A stretch of 64,000 nt of DNA from Enterococcus_I eurekensis (lineage in GTDB: Bacteria; Bacillota; Bacilli; Lactobacillales; Enterococcaceae), in NCBI RefSeq assembly GCF_042654605.1, contig NZ_JBHSGT010000013.1, positions 1-64,000 of the forward strand, given 5' to 3'. The notes beneath the pieces were generated by a model. It worked only from the letters and a program-made list of their open reading frames with translations. It searched no databases and was not told the origin of the DNA. Numbering within the stretch: the first letter of the stretch is position 1; every line of letters begins with the position of its first letter. Shown in pieces: positions 8,094-16,619 of this stretch. The position numbers and the translations under genes were made by a program.

Positions 8094-8564
8094 ATGTTAC
8101 AACAGTATAATCGAATTATGGTTGCCGTCGATGGTTCTCAAGAGGCGGAATTAGCTTTTAAAAAAGCATTAAACGTTGCAAAACGAAATCAGGCGGAGTT
8201 ATTACTACTACATGTAATTGACGCCCGTGCCTTTCAAACAATGACCTCCTTTGATACAATGCTGGCTGAACAAGCAACAGACATGGCCAAAAACTCACTT
8301 AAGGAATACGAAGAAACGGCTCAAAAAGAAGGCGTTGATAAGATTAAAACCTTAATTGAATACGGATCTCCAAAAACGGTCATTGCAAAATACATTCCTG
8401 ATGAATACAATATTGATTTAATCCTATTAGGTGCAACTGGTTTGAATGCCGTGGAACGCCTATTTATTGGTTCCGTTTCTGAATACGTCATTCGCCATGC
8501 TCCGTGCGATGTTTTAGTTGTTCGTACCGATCTTGACAATCATCTACCTAAAGAAGAAGAGTAA
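8094..8564 (+). CDS. Universal stress protein UspA family
   Basis: A cytosolic Usp-fold protein of 156 residues, usually induced by stress or stationary phase. It shows the N-terminal MVAVDGSQEAELAFKKA, and near the C-terminus the nucleotide-binding motif GATGLNAVERLFIGSVS (G-2x-G-9x-G-S/T type), so it probably binds ATP. The frame also offers a GTG at 8085, but that lies inside the ribosome binding region. The ATG at 8094 has AAAAGGA 10 nt upstream and is preferred. It converges on the yitT-like gene and shares a terminator with it. Confidence 0.9.
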   Translation: MLQQYNRIMVAVDGSQEAELAFKKALNVAKRNQAELLLLHVIDARAFQTMTSFDTMLAEQATDMAKNSLKEYEETAQKEGVDKIKTLIEYGSPKTVIAKYIPDEYNIDLILLGATGLNAVERLFIGSVSEYVIRHAPCDVLVVRTDLDNHLPKEEE

Positions 8565-8571
8565 TTAAAAT

Positions 8572-8606
8572 AAAAAAGAAGAAGTCCAATTGGGCTTCTT
8601 CTTTTT
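8572..8606. terminator. Bidirectional terminator between uspA and yitT-like genes
   Basis: AAAAAGAAGAAGTCC and GGGCTTCTTCTTTTT surround an AATT loop, with T-runs on both strands, between two convergent genes. Confidence 0.85.
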
Positions 8607-8609
8607 GTA

Positions 8610-9485
8610 TTAGACGTCGACACTATAATCTTCCATAATTCGTTTTAAACTAAAACCACGACCATTCACTTCACTCGCCTCTAAGCTAACAAAAAAGGCT
8701 GCTTCATCAATTGCTAAGATTGCTTCTTTGACTTGAACAAAATCACTTTCAGGAATGACTGCCATGATTAGTTTACCCGGTTCATTTGTATAACCGCCCT
8801 CAATTGGAACTAACGTAACCCCTTTATCCAATTCTTTGATGAATAGTTGATGAATGTCTTCGTATTTTTTTGAAATAATGAATAAATTTTTTGAACGGGA
8901 CATTCCGACTTGAATCCGGTCGACTACTCGTCCAATAATAAACAGACTAATGACTGAAAATAAAACGGAATCTTTTGGAAAAGCAAATAATGCAGTTGCT
9001 ATGATAATCCCGTCGACTACAAAAACAGCTACACCTAAAGACATATTGGTAAACTTATGGACAATTTGTGTAACAATCGCTGAACCACCCGTTGAAGCAT
9101 TCCCACGAAAAACCAAACCTAAACCAACTCCGGTTAAAATTCCGCCATAAAGTGCTGCTAGAAAAATGTTATTTGTTAACGGTGGCACACTTGCTGTCAT
9201 CCAAATAAAAAAAGGATTAACCAAACTACCATAAATCGTTTTTAAACCGACTTCTTTGCCCAGTAGTAAGAAACATAAAGCAAGTAGTGGCACGTTAATC
9301 GCGTAAAGCGTCATGGCCACATCCCAACCAAATAAATCATTTAAGACTATACTCAAGCCACTGGCACCACCGGCCACGATTTGGTTTGGTAAATAAACAA
9401 TGTTAACGGCTAAAGCTAAAATAAACGCGCCAATCGTTACATAAATCGTATCTTGAATTCGTTGTTTCATTTGTTCCTTTTCCAA
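8610..9485 (-). CDS. YitT family membrane protein (YitT_membrane plus DUF2179)
   Basis: 291 residues. The N-terminal part has five to six membrane helices with the family stretch NIVYLPNQIVAGGASGLSIVL. The C-terminal cytosolic DUF2179 domain (about 205-285) includes GGYTNEPGKLIMAVIPE. The function is unknown, although many Firmicutes hold several paralogues. The start is ambiguous: a TTG at 9485 with a perfect AAGGAGG seven bases upstream, or an in-frame ATG at 9470 with AAAAGGA. I use the TTG on the strength of its ribosome binding site. Confidence 0.85.
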   Translation of the reverse strand: MEKEQMKQRIQDTIYVTIGAFILALAVNIVYLPNQIVAGGASGLSIVLNDLFGWDVAMTLYAINVPLLALCFLLLGKEVGLKTIYGSLVNPFFIWMTASVPPLTNNIFLAALYGGILTGVGLGLVFRGNASTGGSAIVTQIVHKFTNMSLGVAVFVVDGIIIATALFAFPKDSVLFSVISLFIIGRVVDRIQVGMSRSKNLFIISKKYEDIHQLFIKELDKGVTLVPIEGGYTNEPGKLIMAVIPESDFVQVKEAILAIDEAAFFVSLEASEVNGRGFSLKRIMEDYSVDV

Positions 9486-9579
9486 TCAAACTCCTCCTTA
9501 AAGTATCCTTAACTGTTATACCATATTGTTTTTGATTAGGAAAGAAAAGGTTTATAATAGGTTAAAGGAGATGGTTGAA

Positions 9580-10428
9580 ATGAAAAAGCTTTCATTATTA
9601 CTTGTCTTATTCGTTTTTAGCGCTTGTTCCCGTCCCGCACCCACCCCACCAACTGAATCATCGACCGCTACTGAATCATCTTCCATGACTACTGAAACAA
9701 CAACGACCAAGCCATCATCAACTTCAACTGTCGAAGAATCAACTACCAAACCAAGTTCTGAAAAACCGGAACCTCCTACTAGTAGTTCTGAAAAACCAAT
9801 CTCTGTTGACAACCGTGCAAATCTTGTCGGAACATGGGAGCAAGACAATCAAACATTAACGATTGATCGCACTGGTAATTGGGAACTTGAAGGGGCAATT
9901 AACAGCTCTGGAACCTTTACTGTTGGTGCCGATTTTGATCAAACAAAAATGATTAAGCTTTATGGCTTTAACGAAAACATTGGTGGTATTGGCACTTACT
10001 TTATTGCAAACTTCAATGGCGATTCATCTAAAATGGGCTTTGGTTATTTAGGCCAATTCACTCGTGCAACTGATTTAACAAGTGTCGTTAATTCTGGTGC
10101 TTATCAGGAAGATTATCAAACAGACGCTGTTGATTTTTCTCGAAACGTTTTAGGTACTTGGACAATCACTGAAGGCACAGAATTCCATAACACCTGGAAT
10201 TACAATCCTGATGGCACATTTGAACTCTTCTCTCAAGGTCTTGGCGAAGCTCGTACCGGTACCTATAGTGTCAAACCATTAAAAAATAATTGGGTAGATA
10301 TCTCTTACGACTTTGATGATTCTGACGATACTTACATAACGGCTTACCATCTTTCTGATGGCGTAATGTGGGAAGAAGAATTTGAATTCATTCGAATCGT
10401 TCGTAACACCGATCCAGCTTTTCCATAA
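9580..10428 (+). CDS. Secreted lipoprotein with two similar beta-rich repeats, unknown function
   Basis: 282 residues. A signal peptide ends in FSAC, so Cys16 is the likely lipidation site. A Ser/Thr/Pro/Glu-rich linker (about 17-75) would span the cell wall. The rest holds two similar units that each start with a GTW motif (LVGTWEQDNQTL and VLGTWTITEGT) and contain NPDG/DRTG-type turns and SGTF/TGTY strands, suggesting a duplicated lipocalin-like domain. I do not know the family. The frame is open 18 codons further upstream, but AAAGGAG at 9564-9570 fixes the ATG at 9580. Confidence 0.8.
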   Translation: MKKLSLLLVLFVFSACSRPAPTPPTESSTATESSSMTTETTTTKPSSTSTVEESTTKPSSEKPEPPTSSSEKPISVDNRANLVGTWEQDNQTLTIDRTGNWELEGAINSSGTFTVGADFDQTKMIKLYGFNENIGGIGTYFIANFNGDSSKMGFGYLGQFTRATDLTSVVNSGAYQEDYQTDAVDFSRNVLGTWTITEGTEFHNTWNYNPDGTFELFSQGLGEARTGTYSVKPLKNNWVDISYDFDDSDDTYITAYHLSDGVMWEEEFEFIRIVRNTDPAFP

Positions 10429-10448
10429 AGAACTCTCGATAAATAAAT

Positions 10449-10487
10449 GAGGTGCTTCTTGGTTCATCCAAAAAGCACCTCGTTTTT
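10449..10487 (+). terminator. Terminator of the lipoprotein gene
   Basis: GAGGTGCTT and AAGCACCTC arms followed by GTTTTTATTTTT, directly between two convergent genes. Confidence 0.85.
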
Positions 10488-12339
10488 ATTTTTGATTGTA
10501 TTTAACTAAGCGTAAACCATTAAAGATGACAATTAATATCGATGCCTCATGAACAAACATTCCAGAAGCCATATAGATGAATCCTGCGAATAAACCGATA
10601 AATAAAAAGGCTACGGTCGCTAAGGCAATTAAAATATTTTGGCGCATATTTCTAATTGTTGCTTTAGTTAAGCCGTAAGCATGGACCAACTCTTCAAAGC
10701 TTGAACGCATCAAAACAATATCGGATGTTTCTACAGCCACATCTGTTCCAGATCCCATCGCAATCCCGATGTCTGCTAAAGCAATCGATGGTGAATCATT
10801 AATACCATCACCAATAAAGGCTACGACATGACCTGTGTCTTTTAGCTTTTGAACTTCCCGAACTTTGTCTTCCGGTAATAATTCGGCATGAACTTCATCA
10901 ATTCCTAATTGTTTTGCAACAGCTTGAGCAGTCACTGTATGATCCCCTGTCAGCATAACGAAGCGTTTAATTCCCATCTTACGAAGACGTGCCAAAGCTT
11001 CTTTTGCTTCTGGTCGTATTACATCTGAGACCCCAATAATAAACTGTAACTTGCCTTCTATTGCTACTAAAACAATTGAATTTCCTTGTGATTTAATCGC
11101 ATCAATTTTTTTAGCTTCTGAATGAGAAATTGCAACCTCTTTTTCTTTTAATAATCGTTCATTTCCTATTAAAACTTCTTTTTTATCAACAATCCCTTGA
11201 ATACCTCGACCTTCAACCGTCCGTGATTGCTCTACCATAAAGCTTTTTGTTTCTCCTAAATAACTAACAATCGCTTGTGCCAACGGATGATCGGATTCTT
11301 TCTCGATGGCGGCTAAATAAGCTTTCCCTAACGGATCTTCTTGTCCTACGACACTGAAAGTTGTCACAGCCATTTTTCCTTCGGTTAACGTGCCTGTTTT
11401 ATCAAAGACCATCGTATCGACTTGATTCATTCGGTCTAGAACTTCGCCACCTTTGATTAAGACCCCATTTTTCGCGCCATTACCAATTCCTGTCACGTTA
11501 GAAACAGGGACACCAATCACAAGTGCTCCTGGACAACCAAGTACTAAGACGGTAATTGCTAAACGAATATCACGTGTAAATAAATAGGTTACGAGTGCAA
11601 AAATAATCACAGCCGGCGTATAGTATTTTGAGAATTTATTAATAAACTTTTCCATGACTGATTTGCTATCTTGTGCTTCTTCAACTAATTCAATAATTTT
11701 TCCAAAAGTCGTATCTTCGCCAACTTTTTCGGCTTCAATTTGTAATGTGCCATTGGTTAAAATCGTGCCGGCAAACACTTTATCACCAAGTTTTTTCTTC
11801 ACCGGAAAAGATTCACCGGTCACGCTTGCTTCATCAATAAACCCTTCACCAAAAAGCACAAAACCATCGACTGGCACTTGGGCCCCCGTTTTAACAAGTA
11901 AGCGATCGCCTTCATCGACAAAGTCAATTTCAACTTCTTCTGCTTCTCCATTATCATCAAGGATTAGAGCTGTCGTAGGTGCCATCGCAATTAAATTTTT
12001 GACCGAATCACGCGTTTTTTGAATCGTTCTTCTTTCTAAATAAGCACCAAATAAAAATAAGAAAGTAACAATGGCTGATTCATGATATTCCTGAATAAAA
12101 AATGCACCAATGACAGCAATTGAGACGAGTAGCTCGATACTAATTACTTTATTTTTCAAACTTTGAAAGGCTTGAACCATAATCGGGAAAGCCCCGATAA
12201 TCGAAGCGATAATCATTGTGCTTACAGCTACTAATTCTTGATGAAAAATATATTCACTTAACAATCCAATAGTGACTAACACACCACTTGCGATAATAAT
12301 GCCATTTAAATACTTTTTAATAAAACGTTGAAGTTTCAT
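10486..12339 (-). CDS. Heavy-metal P1B-type ATPase with a CPG motif
   Basis: A 617-residue membrane pump of the P1B class that would export (or import) a transition metal. Visible are TGES (174-177), the membrane motif CPG (269-271) in VLGCPGALVIG, the phosphorylation site DKTGT (313-317), HP (351-352) and GDGIND near the C-terminus. No N-terminal metal-binding domain precedes the first helix. The metal-site motif is CPG where CPC or SPC is usual, so the substrate cannot be assigned with confidence; Cd/Zn/Co or Fe are possible. No metal-responsive regulator is adjacent. It is transcribed alone and converges on the lipoprotein gene. Confidence 0.88.
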   Translation of the reverse strand: MKLQRFIKKYLNGIIIASGVLVTIGLLSEYIFHQELVAVSTMIIASIIGAFPIMVQAFQSLKNKVISIELLVSIAVIGAFFIQEYHESAIVTFLFLFGAYLERRTIQKTRDSVKNLIAMAPTTALILDDNGEAEEVEIDFVDEGDRLLVKTGAQVPVDGFVLFGEGFIDEASVTGESFPVKKKLGDKVFAGTILTNGTLQIEAEKVGEDTTFGKIIELVEEAQDSKSVMEKFINKFSKYYTPAVIIFALVTYLFTRDIRLAITVLVLGCPGALVIGVPVSNVTGIGNGAKNGVLIKGGEVLDRMNQVDTMVFDKTGTLTEGKMAVTTFSVVGQEDPLGKAYLAAIEKESDHPLAQAIVSYLGETKSFMVEQSRTVEGRGIQGIVDKKEVLIGNERLLKEKEVAISHSEAKKIDAIKSQGNSIVLVAIEGKLQFIIGVSDVIRPEAKEALARLRKMGIKRFVMLTGDHTVTAQAVAKQLGIDEVHAELLPEDKVREVQKLKDTGHVVAFIGDGINDSPSIALADIGIAMGSGTDVAVETSDIVLMRSSFEELVHAYGLTKATIRNMRQNILIALATVAFLFIGLFAGFIYMASGMFVHEASILIVIFNGLRLVKYNQK

Positions 12340-12416
12340 TCTTAACCCCTTCTTTCCTTTTCTTATCTTTACTATAGTCGATACGAAAAGAATTGAACTT
12401 GATAGCCATCAAGAAC

Positions 12417-12460
12417 AGCAAAAAGAGAACGATGACATTCGTCACCATTCTCTTTTTGCT
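12417..12460 (-). terminator. Terminator of the mhq-type operon
   Basis: Arms AGCAAAAAGAGAA...GATGAC and GTCACCATTCTCTTTTTGCT pair with a G-U or two around an ATTC loop. It sits downstream of the flavin reductase gene on the minus strand. Confidence 0.75.
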
Positions 12461-12504
12461 CATATGAACTTTTTAATTGCTACACGGGAAGATAAAAATA
12501 TTTT

Positions 12505-13116
12505 TTAATCTGGGCGAATAATAGTAAAGATCTCACCTAGTTTACTGTAATCATGTCCTGCTAAGCGGCTAACGGGTGCCAATTTACGGGGATTAATTTT
12601 ACCTTCTTCATAGACTTCTTCATCAATCACATAATTCTCAATATTTAAAATGAAGAGATCCGCCGTAACCGTCTCGCCTTTTTTAATCTCAATTTGCTGA
12701 TGAACCGTCACTTCATAACGAACCTTCGCTTCTTTTAAAGCGGGCGTTTTTACACTTTTTGAAGGGACCAAGGTAAAATCAGCTACCGTTAATTCACTCT
12801 CATGAGGTCCTAGTGTCACTGCTGTTTGATTGGCTTCGACGACATTGGCTTCATCTAAAATATGAATCACTCCTTCGCCTTTTTCACGTAAGTTTCTAGC
12901 AGTATCTTTTTCTTGTCCATTTTTACGTTGAAAAGAAATCGAAACCATCACCGGATCAGAACTAACAATGTTAAAGAAACTAAAAGGTGCAATATTTAAA
13001 GCCCCTTCTGAAGACTCGGAAGTAACAACAGCCACTGGACGAGGAATAATCGAACCAATTAATAATTTATAGTTTTCTTGTTGTGTTAATTGATTGGAAG
13101 AAATAACTTTCATCAT
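12505..13116 (-). CDS. Flavin reductase-like FMN-binding protein
   Basis: A 203-residue split-barrel protein of the flavin reductase-like family. It has the typical YKLLIGSIIPRPVAVVTS start and the APFSFFNIVSSDPVMVSISF FMN-site region. It probably binds FMN and takes electrons from NAD(P)H. It is the last gene of an operon with a MarR regulator and a ring-cleaving dioxygenase-like protein; its ATG overlaps the upstream stop codon (TAATG). A second ATG follows at once, so the start is uncertain by one codon. The context suggests detoxification of quinones or electrophiles. Confidence 0.85.
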   Translation of the reverse strand: MMKVISSNQLTQQENYKLLIGSIIPRPVAVVTSESSEGALNIAPFSFFNIVSSDPVMVSISFQRKNGQEKDTARNLREKGEGVIHILDEANVVEANQTAVTLGPHESELTVADFTLVPSKSVKTPALKEAKVRYEVTVHQQIEIKKGETVTADLFILNIENYVIDEEVYEEGKINPRKLAPVSRLAGHDYSKLGEIFTIIRPD

Positions 13117-14081
13117 TAAGCCTCACGTTTCGTATTGAAAGGTTTAACTTGGCTTTCAATGTATGCACGGTTTGGTTCTAAGAATGGTGGTAAAGCTAAA
13201 CTCTCTCCTAATGTTTCATATGGTTCATCTGCCATAAATCCTGGAGCATCCGTTGCAAATTCAACTAAAACATGTCCAATTCTGACATACAATGATTCAA
13301 AGTAAAAACGCTCAACGTGGCCGGAATTGCCAAAACCAGCGCGATCTAACTGTTCTTTCCAAGCATAGATTGCTTCAGTATCTTTCAAACGAAGAGCAAA
13401 ATGATGGACTTCACCATAGCCTTCACGACCATTTGGTGTTTCTTTATCTTCGACTAAAATGACTTGAGCACCATTTCCACCTTCACTAACTTCTAGCAAG
13501 TAACGATTACCTTCTTGTGCGATTTCTTTAAAAGTAAACAACGCTTCAAAAATTTCTTTAAAGTCCTTAAAGTAACTAATCGTAATTTCAACAGGACCTA
13601 ACCCGTAAATAGCAAACTCAGTTGGTACCGGGCCTTTTTTCCACGGGATTCCCGGACGCATACCGTGATTATTTTCATCTGAAATTAATTGATAATTTTG
13701 ATCATCAAAATCAGAAAAATGTAACACTTTTACTCCAAATTCTTCCGTAATTTCACCATGAGTCACACCAAACTCTTCAAAACGTTTTTTGTAATAGACT
13801 AAACTGGCATCATTTGGTACACGGAAACTGGTACGGGTAATCGCATTGTTTCCTTTAATCCCTTTTGGAATATTGGGAAAATCAAAGAACGTCATCGCTG
13901 TCCCTGGTGTGCCTTCGTCATCCCCGTAATAAGTATGGTACGTATGAATGTCGTCTTGATTGACACTTTTTTTAAGTAGCCGCATGCCTAAAATATTCGT
14001 AAAGAATTCATAGTTTTTTACAACATCACTTGTAATAGCTGTTACATGATGAATTCCTAATGGTAGTTGCTCTTGCTTCAC
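13116..14081 (-). CDS. Ring-cleaving dioxygenase / glyoxalase family (MhqA/MhqO-like)
   Basis: A vicinal-oxygen-chelate protein with two glyoxalase modules, like the Bacillus subtilis MhqA, MhqE and MhqO proteins that act on catechols and hydroquinones. Candidate metal ligands are the His of GIHHVTA, the His of VHHFALRL and the Glu of VLVEFATD. About 321 residues from a GTG at 14081. The frame is open to a TTG at 14090, but that lies only one base after the GGAG site, whereas the GTG is 10 nt from it. It follows the marR stop by one base and precedes a flavin reductase gene. The exact substrate is not known. Confidence 0.88.
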   Translation of the reverse strand: MKQEQLPLGIHHVTAITSDVVKNYEFFTNILGMRLLKKSVNQDDIHTYHTYYGDDEGTPGTAMTFFDFPNIPKGIKGNNAITRTSFRVPNDASLVYYKKRFEEFGVTHGEITEEFGVKVLHFSDFDDQNYQLISDENNHGMRPGIPWKKGPVPTEFAIYGLGPVEITISYFKDFKEIFEALFTFKEIAQEGNRYLLEVSEGGNGAQVILVEDKETPNGREGYGEVHHFALRLKDTEAIYAWKEQLDRAGFGNSGHVERFYFESLYVRIGHVLVEFATDAPGFMADEPYETLGESLALPPFLEPNRAYIESQVKPFNTKREA

Positions 14082-14082
14082 A

Positions 14083-14520
14083 TTATTCAATCTCCTTTTT
14101 TTCTTGGGTTACTTTTCTAAGTAAATTTTTTAGTTGAACTAATTCTTCTTCTGTTAAATTTTCAAAATTATTTTCGATACGACTCGCATGTTTTGGAAAA
14201 ATATCACTCATTAGTTTCTTTCCTTCTTCTGTAATCTCAGCATAAGTCACACGCTTATCTGCCTGACAAAGCTCACGTTTTACATAACCTTTTTTTACTA
14301 ATTGGTCAATTACATACGTCGTACTACTGCTTGCAATCAAAATTTTATTTTTAATTGTTTGGATTGTTTGACTCCCTTTGTGGTAAAGTAATTCTAGGAC
14401 TGAAAACTCTGTTAAGTTCAAGTTATAGCAACTAACATCTTTACGAACCATATTCTCAAGTGCACCACTTGTTCGTAAGATAGCGATTAACGCCTGTAAA
14501 CTCTTATCTTGTCGATTCAT
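14083..14520 (-). CDS. mhqR: MarR family repressor, MhqR-like
   Basis: A 145-residue winged-helix regulator of the MarR family, with a central HTH (YHKGSQTIQTIKNKILIASSSTTYVIDQLVKKGYVKRE) followed by the DKRVTYAEITEEGKKL wing. It leads an operon with a dioxygenase-like and a flavin reductase-like gene. Its promoter is overlapped downstream by a palindrome almost identical to the MhqR box of B. subtilis, so I call it MhqR-like: a repressor released by quinone-type electrophiles, with autoregulation. GAAGGAG precedes the ATG. Confidence 0.88.
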   Translation of the reverse strand: MNRQDKSLQALIAILRTSGALENMVRKDVSCYNLNLTEFSVLELLYHKGSQTIQTIKNKILIASSSTTYVIDQLVKKGYVKRELCQADKRVTYAEITEEGKKLMSDIFPKHASRIENNFENLTEEELVQLKNLLRKVTQEKKEIE

Positions 14521-14545
14521 TTGATGATCGCTCCTTCGTTTATTT

Positions 14546-14592
14546 TATTTCGAATTCGAGATAATTGTACTGTATTTTTTTAACTTACTCAA
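14546..14592 (-). promoter_or_regulatory. mhqR promoter with an MhqR-box operator
   Basis: Minus strand: TTGAGT (14592-14587), a 17-bp spacer, TACAAT (14569-14564), and immediately after it the 18-bp operator TATCTCGAATTCGAAATA (14563-14546), palindromic apart from one base pair. From memory, the B. subtilis MhqR consensus is tATCTcgaAtTCgAGATa. The operator position over the transcription start fits repression. Confidence 0.85.
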
Positions 14593-14603
14593 TAAAAATG
14601 CTC

Positions 14604-14651
14604 AAAAAGCCTAAAGAAAGAAAGTTCCTGTTTTTCTTTCTTTAGGCTTTA
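14604..14651 (-). terminator. Terminator of the yxlEFG-like operon
   Basis: AAAGCCTAAAGAAAGAAA and TTTCTTTCTTTAGGCTTTTT pair on the minus strand and end in T5, about 95 bp after the ABC permease stop codon. Confidence 0.8.
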
Positions 14652-14746
14652 TCTTTGTATTTAATTTTGCTTACCTTTAACCGTAAGCGTTTTCTTATTA
14701 TCTATTTTACAGGATTTTTTTATAAATACTAGTCTTTTTGACATTT

Positions 14747-15505
14747 TTAAAGTTTTTTATTTTTAATTAATAGCATACTACTGAATATTAAAATAATTGA
14801 AAGCAACAAACTAATTAACATACTTGGGACCAAATCGACAAATACACTTCGATCAATTAAAATCGACATATTCTCCCCAACTAATGAGATTGGATTCCAA
14901 TCCTTAACGACTTCAAATAAATTTGCCAAGTATCCTATAACAATTACGGCAATTAAAACAAGTAACGCTTCAAATTGATTTTTGGTTAACGTTGAAGAAA
15001 ATACAATTAAACAGGTTAAAAAGCAGCCGAAAATTAGTAACGGTAGTAGTGCGAGCCATGGATAGGCACTCTTATCATCTGGAAAGTAATACAAAGTGTA
15101 CCCATACGTAATTCCAAACGACAGAAAAACACTCATTAACCACTGTAAATAAATAATTATAGCCTTACTTAAAATAAGTATCGGCCGTTTCAGACCTTTT
15201 GTCACTAAGGGGATCAATGTTCCTTTGGAAATCTCTTGATTGACACTACCACTAAAAATAATCGCAAACAGATAAATACCCATTTGATTCATATTTTTAT
15301 AAAATTGCATCCATGAATCGATTGAAGTTGGCTCTGTAATAGGAAACGAATCGCCAAAACTCATTTTTAGAATTTCAGGCGTGAGCTTTGCAACTAAAGG
15401 ATTCATGATACCGAATATCGTAAAAATAATGAATAATAAAAATATTTTTTTCGTGCGCCAAGCTTCGAGTAACTCTTTTTTTAAATAAGCTGTAAAAATC
15501 CTCAT
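14747..15505 (-). CDS. ABC-2 type transporter permease (YxlG-like)
   Basis: A 252-residue permease with six predicted helices, starting MRIFTAYLKKELLEAWRTKKIF, the usual ABC-2 cytosolic lead. Its ATG overlaps the stop of the upstream ATPase gene by four bases. It would form an exporter with that ATPase. The substrate is not shown by the sequence. It is the last gene of a four-gene operon (XRE regulator, PLDc_N protein, ATPase, permease) whose last three genes match B. subtilis yxlE-yxlF-yxlG in type and order. Confidence 0.88.
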   Translation of the reverse strand: MRIFTAYLKKELLEAWRTKKIFLLFIIFTIFGIMNPLVAKLTPEILKMSFGDSFPITEPTSIDSWMQFYKNMNQMGIYLFAIIFSGSVNQEISKGTLIPLVTKGLKRPILILSKAIIIYLQWLMSVFLSFGITYGYTLYYFPDDKSAYPWLALLPLLIFGCFLTCLIVFSSTLTKNQFEALLVLIAVIVIGYLANLFEVVKDWNPISLVGENMSILIDRSVFVDLVPSMLISLLLSIILIFSSMLLIKNKKL

Positions 15506-16410
15506 TTCGTCACCTCCAAATAAATTTGTTCCAATGAAGGTGCAATATGTCGCAGACTTTTAGCTGTTAACTGCTGTTCATCTAGTTGTCGAATTAAGCG
15601 AGCAAAAGCAGCCTGATAAGAATCTTGATAACGTATAAAGACTTGTCCCTCATCTGAAGCTAGTACTGCATTCGACTCTTGACTAATAAAACGTTGCGCG
15701 GCTTCATTATTTTCAAAAATAATTTCAATTTGTGCTTGAGCGTATCGTTCTTTTAATTCTTCTAATGTGCCGATAACTTGTAACTGGCCATGATGTAAAA
15801 TCCCAACTCGATCACAAATACGCTCAACATCACTTAAGATATGCGTTGAAAATAAAACCGTCACCCGACCTCGTAATGACGCCAATAAATCAAGAAATTC
15901 ATTGCGTCCACTCGGATCAAGAGCCGACGTGGGCTCATCACAAATTAAAAATTCTGGTTCATTTAACAGCGCTTGGGCAATGCCGAGACGTTGCTTCATC
16001 CCGCGTGAATAACCTTTAATCCTCCGGTCATTATTTGCTAAACCAACTAATTCCAACATTTCCTCTACACGTGTTCGACGTTGCTTTTTATCAATCTTGG
16101 TAATTTCAGCACATAGCATTAAATATTCCGTGCTATTCATATAATCATAAAATTCTGGAACATCCGGTAAATAGCCGGTCATTTGATTCGTTTTTGTTTC
16201 GCCAAAATGCACTTGCTGTCCATTAATGTAAATTTCACCAGCAGTCAGGTTATCCAGACCTAAAATGAGTTTCATCAAAGTCGTCTTCCCCGCACCATTT
16301 TCTCCGACAAAGCCAAAAATAGAGCCTTTAGGAATCGAAAAAGAAAGCTGATTCAGGACTTTTTTAGTCCCGAACTGTTTTGAAACTTCTTTGATCTCCA
16401 AAACATTCAC
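15502..16410 (-). CDS. ABC transporter ATP-binding protein (YxlF-like)
   Basis: A 302-residue nucleotide-binding subunit with Walker A GENGAGKTT (about 37-45), signature YSRGMKQRLGIAQAL, Walker B LICDEPTSALDP and a C-terminal extension of about 90 residues typical of DrrA/YxlF-type drug or peptide exporters. It starts with GTG, overlapping the preceding stop by four bases, with GGTGAG upstream. It pairs with the permease downstream. Confidence 0.92.
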   Translation of the reverse strand: MNVLEIKEVSKQFGTKKVLNQLSFSIPKGSIFGFVGENGAGKTTLMKLILGLDNLTAGEIYINGQQVHFGETKTNQMTGYLPDVPEFYDYMNSTEYLMLCAEITKIDKKQRRTRVEEMLELVGLANNDRRIKGYSRGMKQRLGIAQALLNEPEFLICDEPTSALDPSGRNEFLDLLASLRGRVTVLFSTHILSDVERICDRVGILHHGQLQVIGTLEELKERYAQAQIEIIFENNEAAQRFISQESNAVLASDEGQVFIRYQDSYQAAFARLIRQLDEQQLTAKSLRHIAPSLEQIYLEVTK

Positions 16411-16619
16411 TCTGACTCACCTCGACCAATTACAAAATAAATAACTGGACCAATGATTTGGAACACAATCACAATAACTAACCAGAAGGCCTTGTTACCA
16501 AAGCGATAGTTCGGATGCTTTAAAACATGCCTAACTGCTGTAATCAACAGTGCCAGTTCTAAAATGATTAATGGAATAAATAAGGGTAAATTGTCTAGGA
16601 AAAATTGTGTGTTATTCAT
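16407..16619 (-). CDS. PLDc_N domain membrane protein (YxlE-like)
   Basis: A 70-residue protein with two membrane helices (about 10-30 and 45-65) and the PLDc_N signature FGNKAFWLVIVIVFQIIGP followed by VIYFVIGRGE. The domain is named for the N-terminus of cardiolipin synthases, but small free-standing forms such as YxlE and the negative regulators of SigY also exist. It overlaps the regulator upstream by 8 nt and the ATPase downstream by 4 nt. It may modulate the exporter or sense the membrane. Confidence 0.85.
   Translation of the reverse strand: MNNTQFFLDNLPLFIPLIILELALLITAVRHVLKHPNYRFGNKAFWLVIVIVFQIIGPVIYFVIGRGESE

Noticed and set aside
9552..9848. A 98-codon minus-strand frame opposite the lipoprotein gene
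   Set aside because: It reflects the Ser/Thr-rich linker read backwards (Val/Asp-rich product), has no ribosome binding site, and overlaps a clear lipoprotein on the other strand.
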